Shown: positions 14,747-24,159 of the stretch, in pieces
How positions within the stretch are numbered: position 1 is the stretch's first letter
Layout: each line of letters starts with the position of its first letter
Translations under genes and position numbers: made by a program
Notes under the pieces: generated by a model
Seen by the model: the letters and a program-made list of their open reading frames with translations, nothing else
Told to the model about the DNA's origin: nothing
Databases searched by the model: none
Source: an uncultured Flavobacteriaceae bacterium
GTDB lineage: Bacteria > Bacteroidota > Bacteroidia > Flavobacteriales > Flavobacteriaceae
Assembly: GCA_938010765.1 (NCBI GenBank)
Contig: CALLVX010000068.1
Span: 1 to 64,000 of the forward strand
Length of the DNA: 64,000 nt
Direction of reading: 5' to 3'

Positions 14747-15754
14747 ATGACACACCCCAAGGTGAGCATCCTCATCCCTTTTAAAAACACAGATGCATAT
14801 TTGAACGAGTGTTTGGAATCGATTCTTGCCCAAACCTATACAAATTGGGAAGTGCTGGCCATCGATGATCACTCTACCGACCAAAGTGCCAGAGTTGTAA
14901 ACGATTTTGCAAAAAAAGACCAGCGTATTAAGATGCATCCCAATTTAGGAAATGGAATCATCGAAGCCCTAAGAACTGCGTATGACATAAGTACCGGAAT
15001 GTTTATTACCCGAATGGATTCTGATGATATCATGACCCCGAATAAATTGCAGCTAATGGTCGATTCCCTTAAAAAAAACGGAGAAGGGCACCTTGCTGTG
15101 GGTATTGTAAAATACTTTTCGGACCGTGGCATTAGCAATGGGTATGAACGCTATGAAAAGTGGTTGAACGACCTTACACAAGAAGGCACCAATTACAGCG
15201 AAATCTATAAAGAATGTGTGATCCCCTCCCCTGCCTGGATGGTGTATCGACCTGATTTTGATGCCTGTGGGGCCTTCATACCCGACCGGTATCCCGAGGA
15301 CTACGACCTGGCTTTTCGCTTTTATGAAAAGCAATTGAAATGCATTGCGAACGACCAATTAACGCATTATTGGCGCGATTATGATACCCGCACCTCGCGC
15401 ACGAGCGAGCACTACGCCCAAAACTATTTTTTGGATATTAAACTGCATTACTTTCTTAAACTCGAGTACAATCTTGACAGGCCTTTGATCGTCTGGGGCG
15501 CTGGGGCCAAGGGCAAAGAAATTGCCAAAGGCCTACTAGAAAGAAGTTTGCCTTTTTATTGGGTATGCGATAACCCCAATAAAATCGGAAAAGTAATCTA
15601 TGGCAAAGAGATGCTCCATTTTGATTCGCTAAAAACCCTGAAAGCACCTCAGAGTATTATTACGGTGGCTAATGCCGAAGCTCAGCAAACAATTCGCACA
15701 TACTTTGATGGGTTCGGGCAAAAATCAATGCTCGATTATTTCTTCTTTTGCTAA
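14747..15754 (+). CDS. Glycosyltransferase family 2 with C-terminal Rossmann-like domain
   Basis: This 335-aa GT-A type transferase uses a nucleotide sugar to extend a surface glycan. The N-terminus (VSILIPFKNTDAYLNECLES, then ILAQTY), the DDHSTDQS turn and the metal-binding DSDD near residue 92 are standard. The last 95 aa are unusual: RPLIVWGAGAKGKEIAKGL followed by CDNPNKIGKVIYGKEM looks like a nucleotide-binding Rossmann fold. The fused part may modify or sense a sugar nucleotide. The gene starts 231 bp from the tRNA-Ser 5' end and seems to be monocistronic. Confidence 0.86.
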   Translation: MTHPKVSILIPFKNTDAYLNECLESILAQTYTNWEVLAIDDHSTDQSARVVNDFAKKDQRIKMHPNLGNGIIEALRTAYDISTGMFITRMDSDDIMTPNKLQLMVDSLKKNGEGHLAVGIVKYFSDRGISNGYERYEKWLNDLTQEGTNYSEIYKECVIPSPAWMVYRPDFDACGAFIPDRYPEDYDLAFRFYEKQLKCIANDQLTHYWRDYDTRTSRTSEHYAQNYFLDIKLHYFLKLEYNLDRPLIVWGAGAKGKEIAKGLLERSLPFYWVCDNPNKIGKVIYGKEMLHFDSLKTLKAPQSIITVANAEAQQTIRTYFDGFGQKSMLDYFFFC

Positions 15755-16013
15755 TGGGGCCACCGAATTAGTAGTAAACTACCCTATGACAAGCTTATAT
15801 AGTACTAAAGGGAAGTTTAACGTTCTATTTCGGCCAAGACCCGCCCGCACAAATGTAAGGTAGGCCTCAAAGGAATTTGCCTCACCGCGGGTAGCTATAC
15901 CTCGCGATTATCGAATCAAAAAAGCATAAGTTTTTCCTAATATTAAAACTTTTGAGGAGGATCATTATCGTATAAATCTTGAATTTCCTACATTTGCTCA
16001 ATCAAAATAGGAA

Positions 16014-17936
16014 ATGCAGTTTAAACATCCGGAATTCCTTTGGGCCTTACTTCTTCTCCTAATCCCCATTTTCATTCATCTATTTCAACTAAGACGCTTT
16101 AAAAAAACGCCTTTTACGAATGTAAAATTCCTTAAAAAGGTCGTTTCCGAATCACGACGAAGCAATACGTTAAAAAAATGGCTGCTATTGCTTACCCGAA
16201 TGCTTTTGCTTGTTGGTTTGGTAGTTGCTTTTGCACAGCCGTTTTTTGCTAAAAAATCGGCCTTTAAGAAAAAGGAAACCCTTTTGTACTTAGACGATTC
16301 TTTTAGCATGCAAGCAAAAAAAGAAGGCAGTAGCCTACTTTCCAATGCGGTGCAAGACTTGCTCAAATCAGTTCCTAAAGATGCCTTTTTAACGGTGTTT
16401 ACGAATGAAAAGGTGTTCAGAGAGACTACAATGAGCGCCATACAGAACGAGTTACTTGCCATAGAACACAGTTCAAAACAACTCACTTTAGAAGAAATAG
16501 AGCTAAAAGCAACTAGCTTTTTTAGCAAGGATGCGACTACTGAGAAGAATTTAATCATTGTTTCGGACTTTCAATCATCGATAGGCATTCCGGCACAAGA
16601 TAAACTCGATAGTATTCGAACCCACCTGGTTAAATTACTTCCCGAGGAGGTTGAAAATATTTCGATAGATTCCTTGTATATTTCCTCCGATAATAGTGCG
16701 AACAAGGAGTTGACAGTTCATCTATCTAGTAGTGACGTTACTGAAAGTGCTCCGGTATCGCTTTATAACGGAGAACGCTTAATCGCCAAAACCGCAGCTA
16801 ATTTCAATGCCGATAAAAAAGCCGGAGTAAACTTTACGCTTCCCGAAAATGAATTGATTAAAGGAACGTTGGCCGTTACCGATAATTCGCTCATCTATGA
16901 CAACCAGCTCTATTTTAATATAGACCAAAAGAAAAAGATAAAAGTATTGGCCATCAACGAGACAAATGCTAATTTTTTAAAACGCATTTTCACCGAAGAT
17001 GAATTTTCGTTGAACGAGCACGCCTTGAAGAGTCTAAATTACAACGACCTTTCCCTCCAAAATATGGTGATCGTAAATGGACTACAGACGATACCGACCG
17101 CTTTGACCGCAAACCTTCATTCTTTCACAGAAAATGGGGGTACCCTGGTAACAATTCCTGCAAATGATAGTGACCTGATAACCTATAACGCTTTATTGTA
17201 CAATTATTTTGCAACGAATTTCGTTCAAAAGGTGGTGATAGAAAACAACATTACCGATATTGCATTCGCACACCCCTTGTACCAAAATGTTTTTGAGAAA
17301 AAAGTGGTAAACTTCCAGTATCCTAAAGTGAATGAATATTATCAAATCAACACACGTGCCCAAAAGCTGCTTTCGTTTCAAAATAAAGATCCTTTTTTAG
17401 TTGGTATCGGTAATGCCTATATCTTTAGCGCATCTATCAACAAAGAAAATTCCAATTTTATAAACTCCCCCTTAATTGTCCCAACACTCTATAATATGGG
17501 GCTTAATAGTCTTCAACTCCCCAAATTATATAGTATTTTGAGTAATGAAATGACATTCGACGTCGCCACCTCTTTACCGAAAGATCATATTCTAAAGGTA
17601 GCCAACAATGACTACGAATTTATTCCCAGGCAACAATCGATGACCAACAAAGTTACTATGAACTTTGATGCATCACTGACAAAAGCGGGTATCTATGAAA
17701 TTAAGGACGGCAATAGTGTATTAAGCCATATAAGTTTCAACCATGGAAGAAAAGAAAGTATGCTCAATTACCTGAACTTAGAACAAGTAAAAGCTACCTC
17801 AAAGACCGCTTCGATACCTAACTTGTTCAAAATCATGGAAAAAGATGATCGAATCACGCCGCTTTGGAAATGGTTTATTATTTTAGTCTTGCTGTTTTTA
17901 ATGTTGGAAGTACTGATTCAAAAATTTCTTCGATGA
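16014..17936 (+). CDS. BatA-type aerotolerance protein with vWA-like domain
   Basis: This 640-aa membrane protein has an N-terminal BatA domain (FKHPEFLWALLLLLIPIFIHLF, then RRFKKTPFTNVKFLK). A second TM follows at about 55-75, a von Willebrand A-like region starts with YLDDSFSMQ, and a final TM helix lies near the C-terminus (WKWFIILVLLFLMLEVLIQ). The MIDAS is partial (DDSFS instead of DxSxS). Proteins of this type are conserved in Bacteroidota and usually annotated as BatA-like; their substrate is not known. A TACATTTG box at 15989-15996 could be its -7 element. It lies just upstream of the dihydroorotase homologue, on the same strand. Confidence 0.8.
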   Translation: MQFKHPEFLWALLLLLIPIFIHLFQLRRFKKTPFTNVKFLKKVVSESRRSNTLKKWLLLLTRMLLLVGLVVAFAQPFFAKKSAFKKKETLLYLDDSFSMQAKKEGSSLLSNAVQDLLKSVPKDAFLTVFTNEKVFRETTMSAIQNELLAIEHSSKQLTLEEIELKATSFFSKDATTEKNLIIVSDFQSSIGIPAQDKLDSIRTHLVKLLPEEVENISIDSLYISSDNSANKELTVHLSSSDVTESAPVSLYNGERLIAKTAANFNADKKAGVNFTLPENELIKGTLAVTDNSLIYDNQLYFNIDQKKKIKVLAINETNANFLKRIFTEDEFSLNEHALKSLNYNDLSLQNMVIVNGLQTIPTALTANLHSFTENGGTLVTIPANDSDLITYNALLYNYFATNFVQKVVIENNITDIAFAHPLYQNVFEKKVVNFQYPKVNEYYQINTRAQKLLSFQNKDPFLVGIGNAYIFSASINKENSNFINSPLIVPTLYNMGLNSLQLPKLYSILSNEMTFDVATSLPKDHILKVANNDYEFIPRQQSMTNKVTMNFDASLTKAGIYEIKDGNSVLSHISFNHGRKESMLNYLNLEQVKATSKTASIPNLFKIMEKDDRITPLWKWFIILVLLFLMLEVLIQKFLR

Positions 17937-18017
17937 TCCAAAATACGGTGCAGGACGATTATAAAATTGCAACTTTTGCATCATTCACCCATTTCAGTAA
18001 TAGCTCTATTTAGCACT

Positions 18018-19271
18018 ATGAATGTACTCCTAAAATCTGCTACGATCCTTGATGTAACCAACAAGGCATTCCATTTAAAAACGCGTGACATTTTCATTAA
18101 AAATGGTGTTATCGACCAAATTGGGCAAAAAATCACTCCCAGCGGAAAAGTAAAGACCATCAGCTTCCCAAATCTTCATGTTTCCCTTGGTTGGTTTGAT
18201 AGTGGTGTGAGTTTTGGAGAACCGGGTTTTGAAGAACGAGAAACCATTGCGAACGGACTCACGGTGGCTGCCAAGAGCGGGTTTACCGATATCGTACTCA
18301 ACCCGACCACCAACCCCGTACCAGATAGTAGTCCCGACATCGTTTTTCTTAAAAACGCTGCTAGAGAATTTGCGACGAAAGTATATCCGTTAGGAACCAT
18401 GACCGTAAAGGGAGAAGGCAAGCATTTGGCAGAACTCTTTGATATGCAGAATGCCGGCGCAGTAGGTTTCTATGATTTTCAACGGCCCGTTGAGAATTCA
18501 AACCTGTTAAAAATTGCTCTTCAATACGCACAAAACTTTCAGGGCTTGGTCTATTCGTTCCCTATGGACCGCAAAATTGCGGGAAAGGGAATTGTAAATG
18601 AAGGTCCGGCGGCCACCAAGCTAGGCCTTAAAGGCATTCCCGCTTTGGCCGAGGAACTGCAAATAGCAAGAGACCTATCAATTTTAGCCTATGCCGGCGG
18701 AAAATTACATATCCCTACCATTTCATCGGCAGCTTCGGTAAAGCTAATTGCCGATGCTAAGAAGAAAGGGCTTGATGTAAGTTGTAGTGTGGCAATACAC
18801 AATCTTTGGTTCACCGACGAAGTGCTTGAAGAATTTGACACGCATTATAAGGTACTACCTCCATTACGGGGCAAAAACGATCAGAAGGTCTTGCTCAAGG
18901 GTGTAAAGGACGGTACCATAGACATGGTTACTACCGACCATATGCCCATAGATATCGAACAAAAAAGAGTCGAATTCGACAATGCGGCGCCAGGTACCAT
19001 AGGCCTTGAAAGTGCTTTTGGTATTTTGAACAATTTACTTGGAACCGAAAAGGCAATCAACTTGCTTACTGCTGGTCGCGCGCGTTATGGCATAGCCGAG
19101 CCCCGTTTACAAAAAGGGGAAGTCGCATGTCTTAGCCTTTTTGAACCTGAAACAAAAAGCGTGTTTGAAAAATCGGACTTTCAAAGTACTTCAAAAAATA
19201 GTGCCTTTCTTGGTCAACCATCAACCGGGGTGGTATATGGAACCATTTCAGGCAATAAAATTGCATTATAA
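18018..19271 (+). CDS. pyrC: Dihydroorotase homologue lacking the HxH metal motif
   Basis: This 417-aa amidohydrolase-fold protein is close to multifunctional-complex-type dihydroorotases (pyrimidine synthesis). The usual HxH after strand 1 is replaced by LHVSLGWFDSGVSFGEPG. Later conserved parts remain, including VTTDHMPID and the GxxGLESAF region. Without the HxH pair the zinc site is probably incomplete, so it may be catalytically weak or act as a partner of another PyrC or of PyrB. I chose the ATG at 18018, where the family N-terminus (MNVLLKSATILD) begins. It follows the BatA-like gene by 81 bp. Confidence 0.8.
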   Translation: MNVLLKSATILDVTNKAFHLKTRDIFIKNGVIDQIGQKITPSGKVKTISFPNLHVSLGWFDSGVSFGEPGFEERETIANGLTVAAKSGFTDIVLNPTTNPVPDSSPDIVFLKNAAREFATKVYPLGTMTVKGEGKHLAELFDMQNAGAVGFYDFQRPVENSNLLKIALQYAQNFQGLVYSFPMDRKIAGKGIVNEGPAATKLGLKGIPALAEELQIARDLSILAYAGGKLHIPTISSAASVKLIADAKKKGLDVSCSVAIHNLWFTDEVLEEFDTHYKVLPPLRGKNDQKVLLKGVKDGTIDMVTTDHMPIDIEQKRVEFDNAAPGTIGLESAFGILNNLLGTEKAINLLTAGRARYGIAEPRLQKGEVACLSLFEPETKSVFEKSDFQSTSKNSAFLGQPSTGVVYGTISGNKIAL

Positions 19272-19308
19272 TTGTTTAAACCTTACATCAACCTTTAAAT
19301 TTATCAGA

Positions 19309-19632
19309 ATGGAACAAAGTACAATCGACGAAGGAAAAACTATGGCAATCATAAGCTATGTTACCTTAATTGGCACTCTAATCGCCTTTATTATGAATAA
19401 TTCCAAAAATAATGAATTCGCCAAGTTTCACATTGGACAGGCGTTAAGAGCTTGGATTACTGGATTTGTTATTGGGATAGCCGCAAGGATACTTATTTCA
19501 ATAACAGGAGTAGGACTTCTAAGCTTTTTAGGATACGCCGGTCTTATTTTAGCGGTAATTGGTTTAATGAATGCTATTAATGGTAAGGTAGAAAAAATTC
19601 CATTGGTCGGTAGTATAGGAGAATCAAAGTGA
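19309..19632 (+). CDS. DUF4870-like small membrane protein
   Basis: This 107-aa protein begins MEQSTIDEGKTMAIISYVTL and has about three TM helices with a FAKFHIGQALRAW segment, as in DUF4870/Tic20-like proteins. A longer in-frame start at 19141 lies inside the dihydroorotase gene and was rejected. It is a paralogue of the next gene, also 107 aa. Function is unknown. Confidence 0.75.
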   Translation: MEQSTIDEGKTMAIISYVTLIGTLIAFIMNNSKNNEFAKFHIGQALRAWITGFVIGIAARILISITGVGLLSFLGYAGLILAVIGLMNAINGKVEKIPLVGSIGESK

Positions 19633-19664
19633 TCGAATGCTAGCAAACTTTTTATTCAAAATAG

Positions 19665-19695
19665 AAAAGAGGCCTTGTTAGCGCCTCTTTTCTTT
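19665..19695 (+). terminator. Intrinsic terminator
   Basis: AAAAGAGGC pairs with GCCTCTTTT around a 9-nt loop, followed by CTTTG. It separates the two DUF4870-like genes, so the second probably has its own promoter. Confidence 0.72.
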
Positions 19696-19728
19696 GTTCA
19701 ATATCTTAGTATCGGCTATTTTTGAACT

Positions 19729-20052
19729 ATGAATGAAATTAAACACGGAAAAACTACTGCCATAGTTGCTTATTTCACTATCGTTGGTGCCTTAATAGCC
19801 ATGAGTATGAATAGTGAGCCTAAGAACAAGTTTGCATGTTTTCATACTAGACAAGCCTTTGGACTACACCTTTTTTTCTTGGCGTTTGCGCTTTTCCTGA
19901 GTCAGTGGTTTAATGCCTACGCTTGGTACGGCCTTTACATTTGTTACATTGTGCTGTGGGGCTATGGTTTTATTGGTGCGTTGTCAGAAAAAAAGAATTC
20001 GGTTCCCGTTCTGGGGCCTATATTTCAAAAATGGTTCACCTTTATTCAATAG
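19729..20052 (+). CDS. DUF4870-like small membrane protein (paralogue)
   Basis: This 107-aa protein has three or four TM helices. Its N-terminus (HGKTTAIVAYFTIVGALIAM, then FACFHTRQAF) matches the preceding gene (EGKTMAIISYVTLIGTLIAF, then FAKFHIGQAL). The two probably arose by tandem duplication. It ends 2 bp before the esterase gene, so the two are likely co-transcribed. Confidence 0.75.
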   Translation: MNEIKHGKTTAIVAYFTIVGALIAMSMNSEPKNKFACFHTRQAFGLHLFFLAFALFLSQWFNAYAWYGLYICYIVLWGYGFIGALSEKKNSVPVLGPIFQKWFTFIQ

Positions 20053-20054
20053 TT

Positions 20055-20717
20055 ATGACGACCGCCCCCCTATCTTTAGAACATATCATTAAGCCGTCTT
20101 CCTTGACAACGGGGAAAACCCCTGTCATCTTTCTTTTCCATGGGTACGGCAGCAACGAGGAAGACCTTTTTTCGTTTGCCCCTGAACTTCCATCGGAATA
20201 TACGATTATTTCGGTTCGGGCGCCTTATAGCCTTGAAGGCTTTGGATATGCTTGGTATGCCATTAATTTTGATGCCCAACAAGGTAAATGGAGCGATAAT
20301 GAACAAGCAAAGGAGTCACGGGAAAAGATAGTCCGTTTTATCGATGAGGCTTGCACTACCTATCACCTGAATTCGGAAAACATCTCGCTTTTGGGATTTA
20401 GCCAAGGTACGATACTTAGTTACGCCGTCGCCCTCTCCTATCCACAGAAAATAAAACGGGTAATTGCATTAAGCGGGTACATTAACAAAGATATTCTCAC
20501 TGCAGATTATCAGGAAAAAAATCACGAAAATTTAAAAATTTATGCTTCTCATGGTCAGGTAGATCAGGTAATACCGCCCGAGTGGGCCCAACAAATCCCT
20601 GATTTTTTGGATAGGTTAAAAATCCGGCATGTATATGAAGAATTTCCTGTCGGCCATGGGGTATCGCCACAGAACTTTTATTCCCTTAAAAATTGGTTGA
20701 CAAACGAAGATGCGTGA
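20055..20717 (+). CDS. Alpha/beta-hydrolase, phospholipase/carboxylesterase family
   Basis: This 220-aa serine esterase has the oxyanion segment FLFHGYGSNEEDL, the nucleophile elbow GFSQG, an Asp in HGQVDQVIP and a His in VGHGVS, giving a full catalytic triad. It resembles bacterial carboxylesterases of the lysophospholipase/YpfH group. The ATG at 20055 lies right after the DUF4870 stop; an upstream frame from 19923 overlaps that gene and was rejected. The substrate is unknown, probably a short-chain ester. Confidence 0.88.
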   Translation: MTTAPLSLEHIIKPSSLTTGKTPVIFLFHGYGSNEEDLFSFAPELPSEYTIISVRAPYSLEGFGYAWYAINFDAQQGKWSDNEQAKESREKIVRFIDEACTTYHLNSENISLLGFSQGTILSYAVALSYPQKIKRVIALSGYINKDILTADYQEKNHENLKIYASHGQVDQVIPPEWAQQIPDFLDRLKIRHVYEEFPVGHGVSPQNFYSLKNWLTNEDA

Positions 20718-20720
20718 GGC

Positions 20721-21215
20721 TTAGTTACTTCGAGTGTATAAAAGGTTATCCATCAAGGTAAAATCAACACCCATATCATCTTTTAACTCGTATTTGATCA
20801 AGAGTTCACCCCAATACTTTCCATCGGAAAAATCAGCGATAATCCATTTGTGGTTCAGTAGTTTAATTTTGTTTATTTTAAAATCACTCTCCATTCCCGC
20901 ATACGGTATCAAAGGGTTATCTCCTTTGCTTTCATTGGTCTCCAAAAGTTTATCGGCAATGTAACGCGATGGGTTCTCGAGATTCAAATGCTCATAATAC
21001 GCCAGTGCATCATCATTGTTTTCCAAGGAGAAATACTGCATATCCAGCAAGGAAAGTTGCACTTTTTGAACGGAATCTTTTAAAGACACGATTTCTGTTT
21101 CCTTTTTTTGAATTTTTTCGTCCAAAGTTTTGGCCATTTTGCCACTACTAACAAAAAGATATAGACCAATCAAAGCTGCAAAAACAAAGAGATATAAAAA
21201 TATTTTATTTTTCAA
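20721..21215 (-). CDS. Hypothetical single-pass membrane protein
   Basis: This 164-aa protein has an N-terminal TM helix (FLYLFVFAALIGLYLFVS), a coiled coil at about 30-60 (LDEKIQKKETEIVSLKDSVQ) and a small soluble domain ending in VDFTLMDNLLYTRSN. The soluble part has a pattern like a hydrolase-associated beta domain (KWIIADFSDGKYWGELLI). It is convergent with the esterase, with a 3-bp gap between stops. I do not recognise a family. Confidence 0.65.
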   Translation of the reverse strand: MKNKIFLYLFVFAALIGLYLFVSSGKMAKTLDEKIQKKETEIVSLKDSVQKVQLSLLDMQYFSLENNDDALAYYEHLNLENPSRYIADKLLETNESKGDNPLIPYAGMESDFKINKIKLLNHKWIIADFSDGKYWGELLIKYELKDDMGVDFTLMDNLLYTRSN

Positions 21216-21268
21216 GAGAAGCTATTTTAAAAGTTAAACGACAAATAAAGCATCGTAGTATTTAAAGT

Positions 21269-22051
21269 TTAGACAGTTACCACCAAGTTGTCATAGGCCA
21301 AATGCACATTTTTCGGAAGCTTTTCCTCCACTTCGTCATGAAAGCCCAAAAGGTGGCTAATATGTGTAAAATAGGCTTTCTCAGGGCGTACTTTTTCAAC
21401 AAAAGCCAAAGCCTCTTCAAGGTTAAAATGAGAATGGTGCGGTTCTTCCCGTAAGGCATTCACCACTAGTATTTTTGTCCCTAGTATCTTTTCTATTTCT
21501 GTATCTTCAATAGTCTTAACATCTGTCAAATAAGTAAAATTCCCTATTCGAAAACCAAAAACCTGCAACCGATTGTGTTGTACTTCGATGGGAATCACCA
21601 TCCGATTACCCAATTGAAAAGGGGTCTCTTTTGAAATCGAATTAATGGCGACCGCCGGGGCACCAGGATAGCGGTTTTCATCGGCGAAAATATAATCGAA
21701 ACGTCGTTTCAAGGCCGTAATCACTCGGTCATGGGCAAATATTGGAATGTCTCCTTGCCTAAAAAAGAATGGTCTTATATCATCGATTCCCGCAGTATGA
21801 TCGGCATGTTCATGGGTGAAAAGAATCCCATCTAATCGAGATACTTTGTGGGTAAGCATTTGTTGCCTAAAATCAGGGCCACAGTCGATTACGAAATTGT
21901 ACTCATCCCAAGAAACCATTACCGAAACGCGCAGCCTTTTATCTTTCGGGTTCTTGCTCAAACATACAGGATGTTCACTGCCTATAATAGGCACCCCTTG
22001 AGAGGTACCCGTGCCCAAAAAAGTAATTCTAACAACTGTCTCCATCTGCAT
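21269..22051 (-). CDS. MBL-fold metallo-hydrolase (PhnP-like)
   Basis: This protein of about 260 aa has a metallo-beta-lactamase fold with the metal motif FTHEHADHTAGIDD, a GTGTSQGVPIIGS N-terminus and a later THISH motif. It belongs to the PhnP-like phosphodiesterase group that is common and uncharacterised in Bacteroidota. The TTG at 22054 was passed over for ATG 22051; 22045 is also possible. It is divergent from the gene at 22122 across 70 bp. Confidence 0.85.
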   Translation of the reverse strand: MQMETVVRITFLGTGTSQGVPIIGSEHPVCLSKNPKDKRLRVSVMVSWDEYNFVIDCGPDFRQQMLTHKVSRLDGILFTHEHADHTAGIDDIRPFFFRQGDIPIFAHDRVITALKRRFDYIFADENRYPGAPAVAINSISKETPFQLGNRMVIPIEVQHNRLQVFGFRIGNFTYLTDVKTIEDTEIEKILGTKILVVNALREEPHHSHFNLEEALAFVEKVRPEKAYFTHISHLLGFHDEVEEKLPKNVHLAYDNLVVTV

Positions 22052-22068
22052 CAAATTTATAACATAAT

Positions 22069-22101
22069 TTGTTAAAAGATGCGTTGAACTTCTTAACTTT
22101 G
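22069..22101 (+). promoter_or_regulatory. Bacteroidota-type promoter for the 22122 gene
   Basis: TTG at 22069-22071 and TAACTTTG at 22094-22101 (a match to TAnnTTTG) are separated by 22 bp. The start codon lies 21 bp downstream. The spacing is slightly longer than the usual 19-21. Confidence 0.45.
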
Positions 22102-22121
22102 TTTAAAGCAAAAACCACCAA

Positions 22122-23588
22122 ATGGCCTCAGTTCGAAAACGAGATACCGCATTCGAGAATATTCCCTCTATTAAAGCAAAAACCCTTCGCATCAACCTAA
22201 ACCCGGATATCTACGGAACTTTCGCAGAGATAGGAGCAGGACAAGAAACGGCAAGGCATTTTTTCAGATCTGGTGGCGCCTCGGGCACCATTGCCAAGGC
22301 AATGAGCGCCTATGATAAGGATTTTAGTGATGCCATTTATGGTGTCGAAGCAGATGGTAGGTATGTGACCCAGGCACGGTTAAAACGAATGTTGGCTCAT
22401 GAAATGAGTCTTATGGAGCAGCGCATAAGCAGGGAAAAACACCCGGATCGTCTCTTTTTTTCCTATGCCAATACGGTTGCAACGATCGACTTTTCGAAAC
22501 GTTACAAAGGACACGGCTGGATCGGTATCCGCTTTCAATTAGAGCCGGGACAGAAAGAATTTGATGAGATCATCATTCATATTCGATTTAAACAAAACGA
22601 AGCGCGCTTGCAACAAGAAACCTTGGGAGTCTTAGGCGTAAATCTTATTTATGGCGCGTTCTATAAATACGATCAACCTAGAAAATTATTAAAATATTTG
22701 TATGACCATATCGATAAGGATACCATAGAAATTGATATGATCAACTTCTCGGGCCCTAATTTTAAAGAGGTCGACAACCGGTTGATGAGCTTGCAACTTA
22801 TTCGCAACGACATGACCGATGCCGTAATGTTCGGACCTGATGGTAACAACTTATTACCCGCTGCTGAATTATACAAAAAGAATATCTTGGCATTGAGGGG
22901 AAGTTTTCGGCCCGTTACCAAGGTAAATACCGATATGTACCTAAAGTCGCATGATATTTTTATTCGAGATTCATCGGTCGACCAAGAGAATACCATTATT
23001 ATTTTTGAAATAACCTTAAGTAATTTAAAAGCTTCCGGAGAAATCGACGAACAAGATTTTATGGATCGGGCAGAACTGCTATGTTCCTTGGGGCAAACGG
23101 TAATGATTTCAAAGTTTCAAGAATATTTCAAGGTAGTTGAGTATTTCAACAACTACACCAAAGCAAAAATAGGGCTCACTATGGGGGTCAATAACTTAGT
23201 GGATATTTTTGATGAAAAATACTATCGTCATTTAAGTGGTGGTATTTTGGAAGCCTTTGGTAAATTATTCTTTAAAGATTTACAGGTATACCTATACCCT
23301 ATGAAAAATGTAGAGACTGGGCAAATAATGACCAGTAACAATGTAAAGGTGCATCCTCGAATGAAAGAGCTGTATAAATTCTTCAAGTACAACGGCAAGG
23401 TGATGGACATTATCGACTACGACCCAGAAATTATGCACATTTTTTCTAGGGATGTACTCAAGAAAATTATCAATGAAGAAGGTGGCTGGGAAGAGATGCT
23501 TCCTGAGGGAATTTCAGAAATGATCAAGGAAAAGAAGTTATTTACCAAGAAGCAACTTCCCGAAAGTATCGAGAAATCGAAAAAATAA
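22122..23588 (+). CDS. Conserved cytoplasmic protein of unknown function
   Basis: This 488-aa protein has no signal peptide or TM helix. It contains well-formed blocks such as GAGQETARHFFRSGGASGTI near 40-58 and YRHLSGGILEAFGKLF near 370. I recall similar proteins across Flavobacteriaceae, sometimes labelled TonB-dependent receptor or nicotinate adenylyltransferase, but neither label fits what is visible. It is likely a housekeeping protein of the group. Enzymatic activity cannot be named from the sequence. Confidence 0.72.
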   Translation: MASVRKRDTAFENIPSIKAKTLRINLNPDIYGTFAEIGAGQETARHFFRSGGASGTIAKAMSAYDKDFSDAIYGVEADGRYVTQARLKRMLAHEMSLMEQRISREKHPDRLFFSYANTVATIDFSKRYKGHGWIGIRFQLEPGQKEFDEIIIHIRFKQNEARLQQETLGVLGVNLIYGAFYKYDQPRKLLKYLYDHIDKDTIEIDMINFSGPNFKEVDNRLMSLQLIRNDMTDAVMFGPDGNNLLPAAELYKKNILALRGSFRPVTKVNTDMYLKSHDIFIRDSSVDQENTIIIFEITLSNLKASGEIDEQDFMDRAELLCSLGQTVMISKFQEYFKVVEYFNNYTKAKIGLTMGVNNLVDIFDEKYYRHLSGGILEAFGKLFFKDLQVYLYPMKNVETGQIMTSNNVKVHPRMKELYKFFKYNGKVMDIIDYDPEIMHIFSRDVLKKIINEEGGWEEMLPEGISEMIKEKKLFTKKQLPESIEKSKK

Positions 23589-23651
23589 AAGAGCTGCTTT
23601 AAGGTTTTAAAAAATTAAAGCAATCCTTTTATTCAGATATACAAGAAATTG

Positions 23652-24104
23652 TTAATCAAGTAACTGTGCCGCGTGATCTTTTGTCTTTACCTTATCTATT
23701 ACGTTTGTAACAATACCGGTCTTATCAATAATAAAAGTCTTCCTGTGAATCCCATCATACTCTCTTCCCATAAATTTTTTTAGTCCCCAAACGCCGAATG
23801 TTTTAATTACGGTGTGGTCTACATCGGCCAACAAAGGGAATGGAAAATCATACTTTTTTCTAAAGTTCGATTGTTTTTTCTCAGTATCGGCACTGACCCC
23901 TAATAACTCATATCCTTGCGATTGTAATTCAGCATAATTATCTCTTAGATTACATGCTTCGGCGGTACAACCTGGTGTATTAGCAGCAGGATAAAAGAAG
24001 ACAATCAATTTTTTGCCCTTATAATCTGCCAAATTAATCGTGTTTCCGTCTTGGTCTTTTGATGAAAAATCGGGTACTTTGTCCCCTATTTTTAATGTGT
24101 TCAT
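23652..24104 (-). CDS. bcp: Thioredoxin-dependent thiol peroxidase Bcp
   Basis: This 150-aa peroxiredoxin of the BCP/PrxQ group reduces hydroperoxides, using thioredoxin as donor. The peroxidatic Cys46 lies in TPGCTAEAC and Cys51 is the likely resolving residue. The N-terminus has VPDFSSKDQDG. Length is standard. It is divergent from nth with 55 bp between starts, a plausible oxidative damage pair. Confidence 0.94.
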   Translation of the reverse strand: MNTLKIGDKVPDFSSKDQDGNTINLADYKGKKLIVFFYPAANTPGCTAEACNLRDNYAELQSQGYELLGVSADTEKKQSNFRKKYDFPFPLLADVDHTVIKTFGVWGLKKFMGREYDGIHRKTFIIDKTGIVTNVIDKVKTKDHAAQLLD

Positions 24105-24159
24105 ACAGTTATAGTCCTTAAATTTGTGTTTATTATTTTCGAAATAAAATTAAACAAAA

